Assembly: GCF_000719955.1 (NCBI RefSeq)
Contig: NZ_JOII01000005.1
Coordinates: 186,001-250,000 of the forward strand
DNA from: Streptomyces albidoflavus
GTDB lineage: Bacteria; Actinomycetota; Actinomycetes; Streptomycetales; Streptomycetaceae
Length of the DNA stretch: 64,000 nt
Direction of reading: 5' to 3'
Below the pieces are notes generated by a model. The model ran no database searches. It was not told where the DNA came from and worked only from the letters and a program-made list of their open reading frames with translations. Position numbers and translations under genes: made by a program. Positions 46,669 to 55,376 of this stretch are shown piece after piece. Position 1 is the stretch's first letter, and each line of letters opens with the position of its first letter.

Positions 46669-47220
46669 TCAGAACGTGGGCCAGGTGTTCGCGTGCACCT
46701 CAGGGACGCGGGCGGGAAAGCCCTCCGGAAGGCCGTGGCCGGGGATCTCCCCGCGTATGAGCCCTACGAGGTAGGCGGTCGCGCTCGTCGGGAACTCGGC
46801 CCAGTCCTCGCAGTCGTCGTTCCGGTTCCCGACGACGACGGGCCAGCGGTCCGGGTCCTCACCCGCCACCCGCCAGTACCAGACGTCCCCCTCCCCCGAG
46901 CTCGCCCAGGGGATGAGCCCTCCGGTGGTACTCGCGACGTACGGGACATGGGGGTGGCAGGCGTCAGGGCAGGCGAGCCTTCTGAGGCTGCCGATGTCGT
47001 CCCAGGCCGAGGCGGTGTACGCGCTCTCCTCACCGGGGCGACGACGTGAACTGAGAGGGCCGGTCCAGGGCCAGGTACGCGTACCGCTCGCACAAGTGGC
47101 GGAAATCTCCGGGCAGGCGTCCCAAGAACCGTTCTCCACGACACCCCAGTCGATCTCCCGCCCCGGCGTCGCCTGCGACGCGAGCGCGGGCAACTCCCTC
47201 TCCAACTCCCTAAGGCCCAT
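46669..47220 (-). pseudogene. SUKH-family gene disrupted by two frameshifts
   Basis: The reading frame from ATG 47220 is open to 46669, but its middle is not protein-like. After DWGVVEN the family sequence continues in another frame as FLGRLPGDFRHLCERYAYLA (about 47128-47069), matching the SUKH signature LPxDFxxLxxxY, and that frame reaches a stop at 47032-47030. The original frame then resumes the family with GGLIPWASSGEGDVWYWRV. In the about 30-codon middle segment, G/C at third positions is about 87% in the shifted frame against about 62% in the open frame. Two compensating indels, or sequencing errors, explain this. Confidence 0.75.
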
Positions 47221-47387
47221 CCCCACCCCCTTGGCGCGGCCATCCGCCCCCATCCTCCCCACCCCCACCGACAACCGCCCCGCCCTACCCCCTCCTCCGC
47301 CCCACCCCCGGCACCCGGGTGACCCGTCACCCGAACGCCAGCCTCTGCCGCTCGCACGGCGGCGTCCGGAATGACAGGGGAGTGGGG

Positions 47388-49229
47388 GTGCCGTCTCGTA
47401 GGGCTTACTGGCCCGTCGTCGAACATCTGGAGGGCGTTGTGCGGCCGGACGGTTACGACTACGACACCCACAGCCGAATAGCCGGGCCCCTGACCGAGCC
47501 CGCCCCCGACTACCGCGTCGAGTACCGCAGGCTGCTGGCGGCCGAACCGCACCGGATACGGGCGGTCCTGCTGATGACGCTGGCGCCGCTGCTCACCGGG
47601 ACGCTCATGGTCTACCTGGTGTGGCCCAGCCACTGGACCGAGCGGGACGGCGGGGAGACCTGGCTGGTGGTGCTCGACCGGACGATGCTGACCGCCATCG
47701 GCCTCATCGGGCTCTTCATGCTCGTCAACGTCGTCTCCATCGCGCACGCCACGCTGATGGCCCGCGACCCGGTCCCGGTCACCGCCGAACCCGGTACCCG
47801 CGTCGCCTTCCTCACCACCTACGTGCCCGGCAAGGAACCGCTCTCCATGGTGCGGGCCACCCTCCAGGGCGCGGTCCGGCTGCGGCACGAGGGCCCGCTG
47901 GACGTCTGGCTGCTCGACGAGGGCAACGACCCCGACGCCCGCGCGCTCTGCGCCGAACTGGGGGTGCGTCACTTCACCCGGTGGGGAGTCCCGGAGTGGA
48001 ACCGGCCCCGGGGCGTCCACAAGGCCCGGACCAAGCACGGGAACTACAACGCCTGGATCGCCATGCACGGCGACTCCTACGACTTCTTCGCCTCGGTCGA
48101 CACCGACCACGTCCCGCTGCCGGAGTTCCTGGAGCGGATGCTCGGCTACTTCCGTGACCCGGACGTCGCCTTCGTCGTCGGCCCGCAGGTCTACGGGAAC
48201 TACACGGCGCCGGTCACCAAGGCCGCCGAGTCGCAGCAGTTCCTCTTCCACGCGCTGATCCAGCGGGCCGGCAACGGCTACCGGGCGCCGATGTTCGTCG
48301 GCACCAACAACGTGGTGCGGATCAGCGCCGTGAAGCAGATCGGCGGCCTCTACGACTCGATCACCGAGGACATGGCCACCGGCTTCGAGCTGCACCGCAC
48401 CCGCAACCCGCTCACCGGCCACCACTGGCGCTCCGTCTACACCCCCGACGTGCTCGCCGTCGGCGAGGGCCCCGCCTCCTGGACGGACTTCTTCACCCAG
48501 CAGCTCCGCTGGTCGCGCGGGACCTACGAGACGCTCTTCAAGCAGTACCCGAAGGCGCCCTTCCGGATGCCGGTGGGCCGGCTCCTCTCGTACACGCTGA
48601 TGCTCGTCTACTACCCGATGACGGCGGTCAACTGGCTTCTGGGTGTGACCAGTTGCGTGCTCTTCCTCTGGTTCGGGGCCTCCGGCACCGAGGTGGCGGC
48701 CTCGGTCTGGCTGATGCTCTACAGCGACGCCGCCGCCCTCCAGGTGGGGCTGTACCTGTGGAACCGGCGGCACAACGTCTCGCCGCACGAGCCCAGTGGC
48801 TCCGGCGGGCTCGCGGGGATGGGGATGTCCGCGCTCTCGGCGCCGATCTACCTCAAGTCGCTGGGCGCCGCGGTGCTCCGTCGCCCCTGCCGCTTCGTCA
48901 TCACGCCCAAGGGCGCCGACGCCAGCGCCGACCTGCTGCGGACCTTCCGCGTCCACCTGTGCTGGGCCGGGGTGCTGGCCACCTCGCTGGCCGCCTCCTT
49001 CGTCCTCGGCCACACCCACGTGGCGATGCGGACCTGGGCCTTCTTGGGCCTGGCGATCTCGCTGGCCCCGGTCGTCGTCTGGTACGGCGCCGGGCTGCTG
49101 GAGCGGCGCCGGCTCGCCGCCCTCGCGGCCGTGCAGAACGCCCCGGTCACCGCGACCGCGTCCACCACCGGCGAGGTGGAGACCGCCACCGCCGCCCTCG
49201 TCACCAGCACCCCGACCGGAGGGAACTGA
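47388..49229 (+). CDS. cslA: CslA, cellulose synthase-like glycosyltransferase (GT2)
   Basis: A processive family 2 glycosyltransferase that polymerises a beta-glucan-type glycan at hyphal tips of Streptomyces. The 613-residue protein has about seven membrane helices (two before and the rest after the catalytic loop). Catalytic motifs are intact: DEGNDPDARA, the SVDTDH DxD site, the TED acid and QQLRWSRG. The core VGPQVYGNYTAPVTKAAESQ and the motif RRHNVSPHEP agree with CslA as I remember it. The start is GTG 47388 after AGGGGA; GTG 47439 after GGAGG is a good alternative. glxA follows three bases after the stop. Confidence 0.92.
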   Translation: MPSRRAYWPVVEHLEGVVRPDGYDYDTHSRIAGPLTEPAPDYRVEYRRLLAAEPHRIRAVLLMTLAPLLTGTLMVYLVWPSHWTERDGGETWLVVLDRTMLTAIGLIGLFMLVNVVSIAHATLMARDPVPVTAEPGTRVAFLTTYVPGKEPLSMVRATLQGAVRLRHEGPLDVWLLDEGNDPDARALCAELGVRHFTRWGVPEWNRPRGVHKARTKHGNYNAWIAMHGDSYDFFASVDTDHVPLPEFLERMLGYFRDPDVAFVVGPQVYGNYTAPVTKAAESQQFLFHALIQRAGNGYRAPMFVGTNNVVRISAVKQIGGLYDSITEDMATGFELHRTRNPLTGHHWRSVYTPDVLAVGEGPASWTDFFTQQLRWSRGTYETLFKQYPKAPFRMPVGRLLSYTLMLVYYPMTAVNWLLGVTSCVLFLWFGASGTEVAASVWLMLYSDAAALQVGLYLWNRRHNVSPHEPSGSGGLAGMGMSALSAPIYLKSLGAAVLRRPCRFVITPKGADASADLLRTFRVHLCWAGVLATSLAASFVLGHTHVAMRTWAFLGLAISLAPVVVWYGAGLLERRRLAALAAVQNAPVTATASTTGEVETATAALVTSTPTGGN

Positions 49230-49232
49230 GCC

Positions 49233-51188
49233 ATGGCCTACCGGCCGACCGGGAAGTTCAAGAAGACCGCGCTCGGCGTCGGCGGCGTCGCCGTCCTGGC
49301 CGGCCTGAACGCGCCCGCCGCGATCTCCTTCGCCCAGGACCAGTACCACCAGTACAAGATCTCCCAGCCCGCGTACCAGAAGAAGTACGGCTCCTGGAAG
49401 CAGGTGTCGATCCCCGAGGAGTACCGGACCAACGCCATCCACGCGGCGCTGCTGCACACCGGCAAGGTCCTCATCGTGGCGGGCTCCGGCAACGACGAGG
49501 CCAACTTCGACGAGGGCACCTTCGACACGGTGCTGTGGGACCCGCGCGACGACTCCTTCAAGAAGGTCGACACCCCGGAGGACCTCTTCTGCTCCGGCCA
49601 CTCCCAGCTCGCCGACGGCCGGCTGCTGGTCGCGGGCGGCACCGCCCGCTACGAGGTGCTCGACGGCGCCGTGGAGCGGGCGGGCGGCGGGATGCGGGTG
49701 AAGAACGAGAACCCGGAGAAGGAGGTGACCCTGAAGAAGGGCACCCGGTTCCGGTCACCCACCGGCATCGAGTACGTCAGCCGCTTCGACGTGACGGTCC
49801 CCAAGGCGGTCAAGACGGTCGAGGGCGGCGGAGGCGGCAAGGGCGGCGGCCCCGAGAAGGTCACCGTCCAGGCGAGCGAGGCCCGCGTCTGGGTGGAGGC
49901 CACCGGCAAGGGCCGCGACTACGTGAGCGAGCGCCCCGCCCAGTACGAGATCGTCGGCCTGAAGGGCGAGGATGCCGACAACACCTACGGCCTCGCCGAG
50001 AAGATCAGCCTCGACAAGCAGGACTACCAGGGCATCCGCTCGGCCTACGAGTTCGACCCGGTCGCCGAGAAGTACATCCCGGTCGACCCGATGGACAAGG
50101 CCCGCTGGTACCCGACCCTGGTCACCCTCCAGGACGGCAAGGTGCTCGCCGTCTCCGGCCTCGACGACGTCGGCGTGATCGACCCCGGCGACAACGAGAT
50201 CTACGACCCGGAGACCAAGAAGTGGTCCAAGGGCCCCTTCCGCTACTTCCCGACCTACCCGGCCCTCTTCCTCACCAAGGGCGGCAAGCTCTTCTACCCG
50301 GCCTCCAACGCCGGGTACGGCCCGGCCGAGAAGGGCCGCGAGCCGGGGATCTGGGACATCGAGAAGAACACCTTCCAGAAGGTGCCGGGCCTCACCGACC
50401 TCGACCAGACGGAGACCTCCGCCTCCCTGCTGCTGCCGCCCGCCCAGGACCAGAAGGTGATGGTGCTCGGCGGCGGGGGAGTCGGCGAGTCGGAGAAGTC
50501 GACCCGGCGCACCGCCGTGATCGACCTCAAGGAGGAGAACCCGGCCTTCAAGCCGGGCCCGGACCTCCCGCAGGGCACCCGCTACCTCAACAGCGTGATC
50601 ATGCCCGACGACTCGGTCTTCACCACCGGCGGCTCCTACGACTACCGGGGCCGGGGCGCCTCCAACATCTTCAAGTCGCAGTTCTACGACCCCCGGACCA
50701 ACTCCTTCACCCCGGCCGCCGAACCCACCGTCGGCCGCAACTACCACTCCGAGGCGCTGCTGCTCCCCGACGGGCGGGTGGCCACCTTCGGCTCCGACTC
50801 GCTCTACGGCAACAAGGAGAACACCAAGCTCGGCACCTTCGAGCAGCGCATGGAGGTCTTCACCCCGCCCTACCTGCACAAGGCAGGCGAGGGGGAGCGG
50901 CCGGCGCTCGGCAAGGGACCCGAGAAGGTGAGGTACGGCGCCACGGCCACCTTCGCGACCGAGGACGCCGGCACCATCACCAAGGCGCGGCTGATGCGGC
51001 CCAGCGCCGTCACCCACACCACCGACGTCGAACAGCGCTCCATCGACCTGGAGCTGAAGAAGACCGAGGACTCCGTCACCTTCACCGTCCCGGAGGACCC
51101 GACGCTGGTGCCGCCCGGCTGGTACATGGTCTTCGTCAACACCGCCGACGGCACGCCCTCCGAGGCGAAATGGATCAAGGTCGGCTGA
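49233..51188 (+). CDS. glxA: GlxA, galactose oxidase-like radical copper oxidase
   Basis: A 651-residue mono-copper oxidase of the kelch-type galactose oxidase family. It is anchored by one N-terminal helix (about residues 11-33) and acts outside on the CslA glycan. Cys120 in DLFCSGHSQ is the likely thioether Cys, with Tyr140 (GGTARYE) a candidate partner. The copper ligands appear as Tyr504-His505 (GRNYHSEALL) and His595 (VTHTTDV). A Gly-rich insertion (GGGGGKGGG, residues 198-206) is unusual. The C-terminal immunoglobulin-like domain ends GTPSEAKWIKVG. Tight coupling to cslA implies joint function. Confidence 0.93.
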   Translation: MAYRPTGKFKKTALGVGGVAVLAGLNAPAAISFAQDQYHQYKISQPAYQKKYGSWKQVSIPEEYRTNAIHAALLHTGKVLIVAGSGNDEANFDEGTFDTVLWDPRDDSFKKVDTPEDLFCSGHSQLADGRLLVAGGTARYEVLDGAVERAGGGMRVKNENPEKEVTLKKGTRFRSPTGIEYVSRFDVTVPKAVKTVEGGGGGKGGGPEKVTVQASEARVWVEATGKGRDYVSERPAQYEIVGLKGEDADNTYGLAEKISLDKQDYQGIRSAYEFDPVAEKYIPVDPMDKARWYPTLVTLQDGKVLAVSGLDDVGVIDPGDNEIYDPETKKWSKGPFRYFPTYPALFLTKGGKLFYPASNAGYGPAEKGREPGIWDIEKNTFQKVPGLTDLDQTETSASLLLPPAQDQKVMVLGGGGVGESEKSTRRTAVIDLKEENPAFKPGPDLPQGTRYLNSVIMPDDSVFTTGGSYDYRGRGASNIFKSQFYDPRTNSFTPAAEPTVGRNYHSEALLLPDGRVATFGSDSLYGNKENTKLGTFEQRMEVFTPPYLHKAGEGERPALGKGPEKVRYGATATFATEDAGTITKARLMRPSAVTHTTDVEQRSIDLELKKTEDSVTFTVPEDPTLVPPGWYMVFVNTADGTPSEAKWIKVG

Positions 51189-51209
51189 CCGGCCGGGAAG
51201 GCGGCCCGC

Positions 51210-52247
51210 TCACCCCTTGGTGTTGCGGGCCAGCCCCAGCGCGTACTCCGGCCACCAGGTCCCGGCCGACGGCCCGCCCCGGCAGCTGCCGTCGGACTCA
51301 CCGGGCCGCTTGATCCAGAGGTACGCGTCGAGCAGCGGGTCCCCGGTCCGGGTGGTCGGAGGGGTGCCCAGCGCGCGGCCCGGCGGGTTGCACCAGGCGT
51401 CCTGCCCGGCCGCGCCGAGCGGGCCGTTGCCGTTGCGGCTGGTGTCCACCACGTAGTGGGCGCCGTCGAGCCGCTCGGAGAGGGCCTTGCCGTAGGCGCG
51501 GGTCGCGGTGTCGGTCTGGAAGTTGGAGACGTTGAGCGAGAAGCCGTCCGCCTGCGCGATCCCGGCCCGGCGCAGCGGCCCGGCGATCTTCTCCGGGTCC
51601 TCGATCCAGGCCGGGTTGCCCGCGTCCAGGTAGACCTTGACCCCCGGCTGCCGCTTCAGCCGCTCGACGGCGCCGGAGATCAGCGTGGAGCGCTCCCCGT
51701 GGTACTCGGCCGGGGTGCAGCCGTCCACCATGTGCGGCACCGCGTCCGGCTCCAGCACCACCACCGCCTTGCTCTCGCCGATCGCCGAGGCGAAGGCGTC
51801 GATCCACTCCCCGTACGCCGCGCGGTCGGCGGCCCCGCCCGCCGAGTGCTGGCCGCAGTCGCGGTGCGGCACGTTGTAGGCGACCAGGACGGCGGTGGAG
51901 CCCGCCTTCGCCGCCCCGCCGGTGGCCCGGCGCACCGCGGGCACCGGGTCGTCCCCGGCCGGCCAGACCGCCGCCGGCTGCCGGGCGATCCGCTCCAGCA
52001 GCGCCGCCTGGCTCTCCTTGCCCTCGACCCGCAGCCGGGCCGCCTCCACGGCGGCCGGGGACTCGGGGTCGACCCAGAACTCGGGGGCGGCCACCGCGGC
52101 CGCCGCCGAACGGGACGGCTCCGCCTCGCGGGCGTCGGGGGCCGAGTCGTCGCCGGTGCAGGCGGGGGTGGCGGCGAGCAGGGCGAGCAGGCCGAGAGGG
52201 AGGAACGGGCGGGTGAACCGGGCGGGGACAGGCATCAGCCGGGACAT
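51210..52247 (-). CDS. cslZ: GH6-family endoglucanase of the csl locus
   Basis: A 345-residue exported glycoside hydrolase of family 6. The N-terminal helix ends ATPAC-TGDD, so the protein may be a lipoprotein, although the Pro makes the lipobox atypical. GH6 motifs are intact: YNVPHRDCGQ (catalytic Asp), VVLEPDAVPH (second Asp), YLDAGNPAW, NVSNF, VDTSRNGNG and LWIKRPGESDG. GH6 enzymes next to cslA-glxA trim or release the tip glycan. The gene is convergent with glxA. Start ATG 52247 with GGAGG seven bases ahead. Confidence 0.9.
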   Translation of the reverse strand: MSRLMPVPARFTRPFLPLGLLALLAATPACTGDDSAPDAREAEPSRSAAAAVAAPEFWVDPESPAAVEAARLRVEGKESQAALLERIARQPAAVWPAGDDPVPAVRRATGGAAKAGSTAVLVAYNVPHRDCGQHSAGGAADRAAYGEWIDAFASAIGESKAVVVLEPDAVPHMVDGCTPAEYHGERSTLISGAVERLKRQPGVKVYLDAGNPAWIEDPEKIAGPLRRAGIAQADGFSLNVSNFQTDTATRAYGKALSERLDGAHYVVDTSRNGNGPLGAAGQDAWCNPPGRALGTPPTTRTGDPLLDAYLWIKRPGESDGSCRGGPSAGTWWPEYALGLARNTKG

Positions 52248-52531
52248 TCCCCAGCCTCCTTGGGGGACGGACGGACGTGCGAAGGGTCGGGCCGCCGACG
52301 GCCCCCGGGACCCCGGTGCACCGGGGCTGCCCGGCGGGGACGGGCACACCCGGGCGATCCTCGCACCGGGTGTGCCCAGGTCAGGGGCGCGTGGACGGCC
52401 CCGTGCGGCGAGTCCCCCCGATCGGCCCCGCCGCCGCGCCCGGGGCCACGCGCCGCACCGCCCGGGAGCCGGGCCGACCGAAGGGCGAGACAGGGCTGAC
52501 CGCGATATGACCGGCCGGTAGGGTCGTGCCC

Positions 52532-53044
52532 GTGCCGAAGCCGCTCAGCCTCCCCTTCGACCCCATCGCCCGCGCCGACGAGAGCTGGCGGGAACGGTGG
52601 GGGCCCGTGCCCTCCATGGCCGCGATCACCTCGATCATGCGCGCCCACCAGATCCTCCTGGCCGAGGTCGACGCCGTCGTCAAGCCGTACGGCCTCACCT
52701 TCGCGCGGTACGAGGCGCTGGTGCTGCTGACCTTCTCGCGCGCCGGGGAGCTGCCGATGTCGAAGATCGGCGAGCGGCTGATGGTCCATCCGACCTCGGT
52801 CACCAACACCGTCGACCGCCTCGTCCGCTCCGGCCTGGTCGCCAAGCGCCCCAACCCGCAGGACGGCCGCGGCACGCTGGCCTCCATCACCGACCAGGGG
52901 CGCGAGGTGGTCGAGGCGGCCACCCGCGACCTGATGGCGATGGAGTTCGGTCTCGGCGCCTACGACGCGGAGGAGTGCGCGGAGATCTTCGCGATGCTGC
53001 GCCCGCTGCGGGTCGCCGCACACGATTTCGAGGACGCTCCGTAG
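52532..53044 (+). CDS. MarR-family transcriptional regulator
   Basis: A 170-residue MarR regulator with a long N-terminal arm (PKPLSLPFDPIARADESWRERWG) and a canonical winged helix: LTFARYEALVLLTFSRAGELPMSKIGE, recognition helix HPTSVTNTVDRLVRSG, wing AKRPNPQDGRGTLASITDQG. The C-terminal helices complete the dimer. The start is placed at GTG 52532 (VPKPLSL); GTG 52526 two codons upstream is equally possible. The small DUF3817 gene follows after 74 bp. Possible control of that gene or of icmA is inference. Confidence 0.9.
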   Translation: MPKPLSLPFDPIARADESWRERWGPVPSMAAITSIMRAHQILLAEVDAVVKPYGLTFARYEALVLLTFSRAGELPMSKIGERLMVHPTSVTNTVDRLVRSGLVAKRPNPQDGRGTLASITDQGREVVEAATRDLMAMEFGLGAYDAEECAEIFAMLRPLRVAAHDFEDAP

Positions 53045-53118
53045 ACCTCGCCACCACGGGGTGAACAACTCCCGGGGCGCCGCAAGATCGCCCCGGGAGT
53101 GCGGTTAGGCTCGGCCCC

Positions 53119-53457
53119 ATGAAACGCAGCGTGCTGACCCGGTACCGGGTCATGGCCTATGTCACCGCAGTCATGTTGCTCGTGCTCTGCGTGAGCATGG
53201 TGTTCAAGTACGGCTTCGACACGGGGGCCGATGTCACCTTCGTGGTCTCCCAGGTCCACGGCCTGCTGTACATCATCTACCTGATCTTCGCCTTCGACCT
53301 CGGCGCCAAGGCGAAGTGGCCGGTCGGCAAGTTGCTGTGGGTGCTGCTCTCGGGCACCATCCCGCTCGTCGCCTTCTTCGTGGAGCGCCGGATCACCCGC
53401 GAGGTCGAGCCGCTGGTCCAGGACCGCGTCCCGGCCGAGGCGAAGGCCCGCGCCTGA
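53119..53457 (+). CDS. DUF3817 membrane protein (copy 2)
   Basis: A 112-residue, three-helix membrane protein (helices about 12-28, 42-60 and 72-88) of the same family as the one at 45238. The core VSQVHGLLYIIYLIFAFDLGAKAKW aligns with the first copy, and the C-terminal helix is basic then acidic. Function unknown. It starts at ATG 53119 and ends before a perfect terminator hairpin. Unlike the first copy it has no coupled thiamine-binding gene. Confidence 0.88.
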   Translation: MKRSVLTRYRVMAYVTAVMLLVLCVSMVFKYGFDTGADVTFVVSQVHGLLYIIYLIFAFDLGAKAKWPVGKLLWVLLSGTIPLVAFFVERRITREVEPLVQDRVPAEAKARA

Positions 53458-53480
53458 CGCCGGTCCGCCCGACGCACCCC

Positions 53481-53517
53481 CACGACCCCCGGAAGCCCGC
53501 CGCTTCCGGGGGTCGTG
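53481..53517 (+). terminator. Terminator after the second DUF3817 gene
   Basis: A perfect 16-bp stem (53481-53496 with 53502-53517) with a CCGCC loop separates this gene from the icmA promoter. Confidence 0.88.
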
Positions 53518-53558
53518 GCGTTCCTGAGGACGGGTCCGTCACGGATGGCCGTTCCCCA

Positions 53559-53595
53559 TCGACATTTACTAGGACGTCCTAGTAGTTTTGAGGTA
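53559..53595 (+). promoter_or_regulatory. icmA promoter with palindromic operator in the spacer
   Basis: ACTAGGACGTCCTAGT (53568-53583) is a perfect 16-bp palindrome. It lies between TCGACA (53559-53564, -35-like) and TAGTTT (53583-53588, -10-like), with an 18-bp spacer. The -10 ends six bases before the ATG, and GAGG sits only one base from it, so the transcript is probably leaderless. A repressor bound here would block RNA polymerase. Confidence 0.65.
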
Positions 53596-55295
53596 TGGAC
53601 GCTGAAGCCATCGAGGAGGGCCGCCGACGCTGGCAGGCCCGTTACGACCGGGCCCGCAAGCGGGACGCCGACTTCACCACGCTCTCCGGGGACCCGGTCG
53701 AGCCTGTCTACGGGCCCCGGCCCGGCGACACCTACGAGGGCTTCGAGCGGATCGGCTGGCCGGGGGAGTACCCGTACACCCGCGGACTGCACCCGACCGG
53801 CTACCGGGGCCGTACCTGGACCATCCGCCAGTTCGCCGGCTTCGGCAACGCCGAGCAGACCAACGAGCGGTACAAGATGATCCTCGCCAACGGCGGCGGG
53901 GGGCTCTCGGTCGCCTTCGACATGCCGACGCTGATGGGGCGCGACTCCGACGACCCGCGCTCGCTCGGCGAGGTCGGCCACTGCGGTGTCGCCATCGACT
54001 CCGCCGCCGACATGGAGATCCTCTTCCGGGACATCCCGCTCGGCGAGGTCACCACCTCGATGACGATCTCCGGACCGGCCGTCCCGGTCTTCTGCATGTA
54101 CCTGGTCGCCGCCGAGCGGCAGGGCGTCGACCCGGCGGTGCTCAACGGCACGCTCCAGACGGACATCTTCAAGGAGTACATCGCCCAGAAGGAGTGGATC
54201 TTCCCACCCGAGCCCCATCTGCGCCTCATCGGCGACCTGATGGAGCACTGCGCACGGACCATCCCGGCCTACAAGCCGCTCTCCGTCTCCGGCTACCACA
54301 TCCGCGAGGCCGGGGCGACGGCCGCGCAGGAGCTGGCGTACACCCTCGCCGACGGCTTCGGCTACGTGGAGCTGGGGCTCAGCCGGGGCCTGGACATAGA
54401 CGAGTTCGCCTCCGGCCTCTCGTTCTTCTTCGACGCCCACCTCGACTTCTTCGAGGAGATCGCCAAGTTCCGCGCCGCCCGCCGCATCTGGGCCCGCTGG
54501 ATGAAGGAGGTCTACGGCGCGCGGACCGAGAAGGCGCAGTGGCTGCGGTTCCACACCCAGACCGCCGGTGTCTCGCTCACCGCCCAGCAGCCGTACAACA
54601 ACGTCGTGCGCACGGCTGTCGAGGCGCTCTCCGCCGTCCTCGGCGGCACCAACTCGCTGCACACCAACGCCCTGGACGAGACCCTCGCCCTCCCCAGCGA
54701 GCAGGCCGCCGAGATCGCCCTGCGCACCCAGCAGGTGCTGATGGAGGAGACCGGCGTCGCCAACGTCGCCGACCCGCTCGGCGGCTCCTGGTACGTCGAG
54801 CAGCTCACCGACCGGATCGAGGCGGACGCCGAGAAGATCTTCGACCGCATCCGCGACCGGGGCGTCCTCACCCACCCCGACGGGCAGCACCCCATCGGCC
54901 CGATGACCTCCGGCATCCTGCGCGGCATCGACGACGGCTGGTTCACCGGCGAGATCGCCGAGTCGGCCTTCCAGTACCAGCGGGCGCTGGAGAAGGGCGA
55001 GAAGCGCGTCGTCGGCGTCAACGCCCACACCGGCTCCGTCACCGGCGACCTGGAGATCCTGCGGGTCAGCCACGAGGTCGAGCGCGACCAGGTCCGCGAA
55101 CTGGGCGAGCGCCGCTCCCGCCGGGACGACGCCGAGGTCCGCGCCAGGCTGGCCGAGATGGTGGCGGCGGCCCGCTCGGGCGCCAACATGATCGCCCCCA
55201 TACTCGACGTGGTCCGCGCCGAAGGCACCCTCGGCGAGATCTGCGACGCCCTGCGCGAGGAGTGGGGCGTCTACACGGAGCCGCCCGGCTTCTGA
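53595..55295 (+). CDS. icmA: Isobutyryl-CoA mutase large subunit
   Basis: The adenosylcobalamin-dependent interconversion of isobutyryl-CoA and n-butyryl-CoA, linking valine and fatty acid metabolism. The 566-residue length equals that of S. cinnamonensis IcmA. Substrate-determining residues are Phe80 (TWTIRQFAGFGN) and Gln198 (EYIAQKEWIF); methylmalonyl-CoA mutase has Tyr and Arg at these places. There is no C-terminal B12-binding domain, as expected, since that is on the separate IcmB subunit, which is not encoded in this window. Conserved barrel motifs SGYHIREAGATAAQELA and GGTNSLHTNALDE are intact. Regulation is probably through the overlapping palindrome. Confidence 0.95.
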   Translation: MDAEAIEEGRRRWQARYDRARKRDADFTTLSGDPVEPVYGPRPGDTYEGFERIGWPGEYPYTRGLHPTGYRGRTWTIRQFAGFGNAEQTNERYKMILANGGGGLSVAFDMPTLMGRDSDDPRSLGEVGHCGVAIDSAADMEILFRDIPLGEVTTSMTISGPAVPVFCMYLVAAERQGVDPAVLNGTLQTDIFKEYIAQKEWIFPPEPHLRLIGDLMEHCARTIPAYKPLSVSGYHIREAGATAAQELAYTLADGFGYVELGLSRGLDIDEFASGLSFFFDAHLDFFEEIAKFRAARRIWARWMKEVYGARTEKAQWLRFHTQTAGVSLTAQQPYNNVVRTAVEALSAVLGGTNSLHTNALDETLALPSEQAAEIALRTQQVLMEETGVANVADPLGGSWYVEQLTDRIEADAEKIFDRIRDRGVLTHPDGQHPIGPMTSGILRGIDDGWFTGEIAESAFQYQRALEKGEKRVVGVNAHTGSVTGDLEILRVSHEVERDQVRELGERRSRRDDAEVRARLAEMVAAARSGANMIAPILDVVRAEGTLGEICDALREEWGVYTEPPGF

Positions 55296-55376
55296 CCCGC
55301 CGTCTCCCGGCACGGACGTGCGCGAGGCCGCCGCACCCGGAGAGGGGGGGCGGCGGCCCCGTGCGGCAGGGCCGGG

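Noticed and set aside
46764..49601. A 945-codon minus-strand open frame across cslA
   Set aside because: It lies opposite cslA and glxA and has the charged, low-complexity composition of an antisense frame.
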